The notes beneath the pieces were generated by a model that was not told the origin of the DNA, did no database searches, and saw only the letters and a list, made by a program, of their open reading frames with translations. A stretch of DNA of 9,622 nucleotides from Lachnospiraceae bacterium (GTDB taxonomy: Bacteria; Bacillota; Clostridia; Lachnospirales; Lachnospiraceae). The stretch's first letter is position 1. Each line of letters opens with the position of its first letter. Below, one piece after another: positions 6,827 through 9,622 of this stretch. Both the position numbers and the translations under genes were made by a program. The stretch lies in NCBI GenBank assembly GCA_017473665.1, contig JAFUKK010000006.1, positions 1 to 9,622 on the forward strand, in the 5' to 3' direction.

Positions 6827-6855
6827 GTAGGGCAAGAAAGAGAGAGTGGCCCTGC
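6827..6855 (+). other. Possible leader hairpin
   Basis: GTAGGGC (6827-6833) can pair with GCCCTGC (6849-6855) using one G-U pair, around a purine-rich 15-nt loop, within the predicted 5' leader. It is short and does not cover the ribosome binding site (AAAGGA, 6888-6893). No known riboswitch class is recognised. Confidence 0.3.
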
Positions 6856-6899
6856 GCGCAAGTATGGCAGGTACATATAAGCGGAAGAAAGGATGCAAA

Positions 6900-9622
6900 A
6901 TGCTGGAATTAAAAAATATTAAAAAAGAATATGCAGCAGGCGATGGAAGTGTAGAGGCACTGAAAGGAATCAACCTACATTTTCGGGAAAGTGAATTTGT
7001 CTCCATTTTAGGACCCTCCGGTTGCGGTAAGACTACAATGTTGAACATTATAGGTGGTCTGGACCAATATACGGAGGGTGATTTAGTCATTAATGGCAAA
7101 TCCACGAAAAATTTCAAAGACAGGGATTGGGATTCCTATCGTAATTACTCGGTAGGATTTGTATTTCAGAGCTACAATTTGATTCCCCACCAGACCGTTT
7201 TACAGAATGTGGAACTGGCATTGAGTCTTTCCGGTGTGTCCAAGGCAGACCGTAGAAAACGTGCAAAGAAAGCGTTAGAAGATGTGGGATTGGGAGACCA
7301 GTTAAATAAAAGACCTTCTGAAATGTCCGGTGGACAGATGCAGCGAGTGGCCATTGCCAGAGCATTGGTAAATAACCCGGATATTATTCTGGCAGATGAA
7401 CCCACCGGTGCACTGGATACCCAGACCAGTGTGCAGGTCATGGATATTTTGAAGGAAGTGGCCAAAAGTCGGCTGGTTATTATGGTTACTCATAATCCGG
7501 AGCTGGCAGAAAAGTACTCCACACGTATTATCCGAATGTTGGATGGTGTAATTACAGATGATTCTGCTCCCATCAGCAAGGCAGAATATGAAGAAGAAGT
7601 AAAAAAGGAGCAGGCCAAGGCGGAGAAAGAAAAGAATAGTAAAAAGCCCTCTATGTCTCTGGCAACCTCCTTTGGACTGTCTTTAAAGAATTTATTTACC
7701 AAGAAGGGACGTACTATATTGACCTCCTTCGCAGGTAGTATTGGTATCATAGGTATTGCATTGATTTTTGCAGTGTCTCAGGGCATGACCACCTATATTG
7801 ATACCCTACAGGAGGACACTTTATCCTCATATCCTTTGACCCTGGAGTCTCAGCATATAGATATGAGCTCCCTGCTGGTGACCTTTATGAGTCAGGCCCA
7901 GTCAGAATCCGAACACGAAGAGGATGCGGTTTATCCTAAGGGCATGATATATGAGATGATCGATGCGTTAAATTCCATGGAAACCACAGAGAATGATTTA
8001 AAGTCCTTTAAGGAGTATATTGAGGCAGAGCGTGCAGTTGAGAATAGCCCTTTGGCAGCGGCTATTAGCGGAGTGCAATATACCTACGATGTGGATTTAC
8101 TGGTTTATACGGAAAGTGTGGATGGTACTATTATTCAGTCTGACACCCAGGCACTTTTACAGGAGCTTTTGGTAGAATATTTTGGAATGGACTTATCCTC
8201 CATGATGGATATGGGGAGCATGGCGGGCTCGGCAGGTAGTATGCAGAGTATGTCACCCATGGCTTCCGGTGCAGTCTTGTGGCAGGAAATGCTTTCCGGC
8301 GACAATGGTAGGCTGATTAGCCCTTTGCTGGAGAAGCAATATGATGTAATCTACGGTTCTTGGCCTACTGAGTATGATGAGATTGTTCTGGTAGTGGATG
8401 AGAATAACGAAATCGATGATATGGCTCTATATGCGTTGGGCCTGAAAACCAAAGAAGAGATTGATAAGCTGGCAGATGCTGCCATGAACGGTACAGAAGT
8501 GGAAGCAGCAGAACAGAAATGGACCTTTGAGGAAATCTGTGATATGGAGTTCCGTACTATTTTAAGTTCTGATTGCTATGTGTTGGATGAAAATACCGGT
8601 TTATATATGGATTTGCGCGATACCCAGACCGGTTTAAAATATTTGTATGATAATGGCACAGTGTTAAAGGTGTCAGGTATCATTCGTCCCAATGAGGACG
8701 CGGTATCTGCAATGCTTACCGGTACCATTGGTTATACCGGCGAATTGACAAAGTATATTATTGAGAATGCCAAGGATTCTGAAGCAGTAGAGGCACAGCT
8801 TTCAGATGCCTCCGTGGATATTTTTACCGGATTACCTTTCCCTGAGAATACCGGAAATTTAACGGAAGAGGAGAAGGTAAAGGAATTTAAGAATTATATT
8901 GAGGCATTGGACGAGGATGGTAGGGCAGCAGCTTATGTAAAGATTAAGAGTATCCCTTCCAAGGAGGAATTAGATGCTATTGTGGACCAAACCATGGGTA
9001 GTATGACCCGTGAGGATATGGAGAATACCATGCTACAGGCTATGACCCAACAGATGGGTATGGCTGAGGCTGAGATAAGGGACTACATTACCGCCATGCC
9101 TGACCAGGACATTACCCAGCTGTTTACAGAGATGGTAGTGGAGCAGACCAAGGCACAGTATGCAGCTCAGGTATCTGCACAGTTGTCCGCCATGAGTCCC
9201 ATGCAGCTGGCGGGAGCGCTGGACATGGAGATGGAGACTTATACCCGGGAACAGATGGCCACTTATCATGATGAGGTATTGGAATTTTCGGAGTCCAGTT
9301 ATGAGAATAATTTGAGGAAATTAGGGTATGTGGATATAGAAGACCCGGCCACCATTAATTTGTATGCGTCTTCCTTTGAAAATAAGGATGTAATTGAAGA
9401 GGCCATAGCTGCTTATAACGAGAGCGTAGCCGAATTGGAGAAAATCGCATATACCGATTATGTGGGACTGATGATGTCCTCCATTACTACCATTATCAAT
9501 GCAATTACCTATGTACTCATTGCATTTGTAGCTATTTCATTGATTGTGTCTTCCATTATGATTGGAGTGATTACGTTGATTTCAGTACAGGAGCGTACCA
9601 AGGAGATTGGTATCCTGCGTGC
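6900..9622 (+). CDS. MacB/FtsX-type ABC ATPase-permease fusion, 3' end outside window
   Basis: An open frame of 907 codons that runs off the window. AAAGGA six bases upstream supports the ATG at 6900. Residues 1-225 are a LolD/MacB-like ATPase: Walker A GPSGCGKTT (38-46), Q-loop FQSYNLIPH (Q90), signature MSGGQMQRVAIARAL (142-156), Walker B ILADEPTGALD (D166, E167) and switch H198. A Glu/Lys-rich linker (about 230-252) joins it to a permease. Transmembrane helix 1 is at about 273-295, an outer domain spans about 298-858, and helix 2 is at about 869-892, followed by QERTKEIGILR (897-907), the conserved cytoplasmic turn of FtsX-like permeases. Two more helices are expected beyond the window. 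Family members move peptides or lipoproteins or transmit mechanical signals through the envelope rather than flipping substrates through a pore. The outer domain is more than twice the size of MacB's and has two Met-rich segments (430-454, 699-721). Substrate unknown. Confidence 0.93.
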   Translation, partial: MLELKNIKKEYAAGDGSVEALKGINLHFRESEFVSILGPSGCGKTTMLNIIGGLDQYTEGDLVINGKSTKNFKDRDWDSYRNYSVGFVFQSYNLIPHQTVLQNVELALSLSGVSKADRRKRAKKALEDVGLGDQLNKRPSEMSGGQMQRVAIARALVNNPDIILADEPTGALDTQTSVQVMDILKEVAKSRLVIMVTHNPELAEKYSTRIIRMLDGVITDDSAPISKAEYEEEVKKEQAKAEKEKNSKKPSMSLATSFGLSLKNLFTKKGRTILTSFAGSIGIIGIALIFAVSQGMTTYIDTLQEDTLSSYPLTLESQHIDMSSLLVTFMSQAQSESEHEEDAVYPKGMIYEMIDALNSMETTENDLKSFKEYIEAERAVENSPLAAAISGVQYTYDVDLLVYTESVDGTIIQSDTQALLQELLVEYFGMDLSSMMDMGSMAGSAGSMQSMSPMASGAVLWQEMLSGDNGRLISPLLEKQYDVIYGSWPTEYDEIVLVVDENNEIDDMALYALGLKTKEEIDKLADAAMNGTEVEAAEQKWTFEEICDMEFRTILSSDCYVLDENTGLYMDLRDTQTGLKYLYDNGTVLKVSGIIRPNEDAVSAMLTGTIGYTGELTKYIIENAKDSEAVEAQLSDASVDIFTGLPFPENTGNLTEEEKVKEFKNYIEALDEDGRAAAYVKIKSIPSKEELDAIVDQTMGSMTREDMENTMLQAMTQQMGMAEAEIRDYITAMPDQDITQLFTEMVVEQTKAQYAAQVSAQLSAMSPMQLAGALDMEMETYTREQMATYHDEVLEFSESSYENNLRKLGYVDIEDPATINLYASSFENKDVIEEAIAAYNESVAELEKIAYTDYVGLMMSSITTIINAITYVLIAFVAISLIVSSIMIGVITLISVQERTKEIGILR

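Noticed and set aside
6800..7750. Several open minus-strand frames opposite the ABC fusion gene
   Set aside because: They lie opposite conserved ATPase motifs, resemble no protein family, and lack convincing start signals, so they are shadow frames.

Overview
The window looks like chromosomal DNA of a Gram-positive Firmicute, most likely a Clostridia/Lachnospiraceae-type gut anaerobe. This is inferred from strong AGGAGG-type ribosome binding sites, tightly overlapping genes, moderate GC, and a giant ATPase-permease fusion of a style common in that group. No 16S or other marker gene is present, so the family assignment is tentative. All recognised genes lie on the + strand. I see no tRNA, rRNA, CRISPR array, insertion sequence or integrase.

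Region 1 (1-2410): the 3' two thirds of an ABC-F ATPase gene, followed 34 bp later by a gene for a 12-helix-type MFS transporter. The MFS gene is frameshifted as read: a T run at 1288-1291 is one base short, which separates the first ~22 codons from the rest. A clean intrinsic terminator overlaps the MFS stop codon and closes this unit.

Region 2 (2411-6700): a compact five-gene operon. It encodes a 150-aa ECF-type sigma factor, a 232-aa six-helix membrane protein of unknown family, an ABC-2-type ATPase, and two permeases of 401 and 399 aa that are clear tandem paralogues. Every junction overlaps or abuts (11 nt, 10 nt, 0 nt, 4 nt), so translation is probably coupled along the message. The layout suggests a self-regulating stress or peptide-response transporter. 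The sigma factor would drive its own operon, the membrane protein sits where an anti-sigma factor normally lies, and the ATPase with its two permeases would form a heteromeric exporter. No standard anti-sigma (zinc-finger) domain is visible.

Region 3 (6701-9622): a 199-bp intergenic region with a 12-bp AT-only inverted repeat, an A-rich tract with a repeated 10-mer, and a near-consensus SigA promoter (TTGACG, 17 bp, TACAAT). It drives a large MacB/FtsX-type ABC gene that runs off the window. That protein has an N-terminal ATPase domain fused to a permease with an extracytoplasmic domain of about 560 residues, which contains two methionine-rich stretches.

The most interesting candidate is the sigma / unknown membrane protein / dual-permease operon, followed by the frameshift in the MFS gene.
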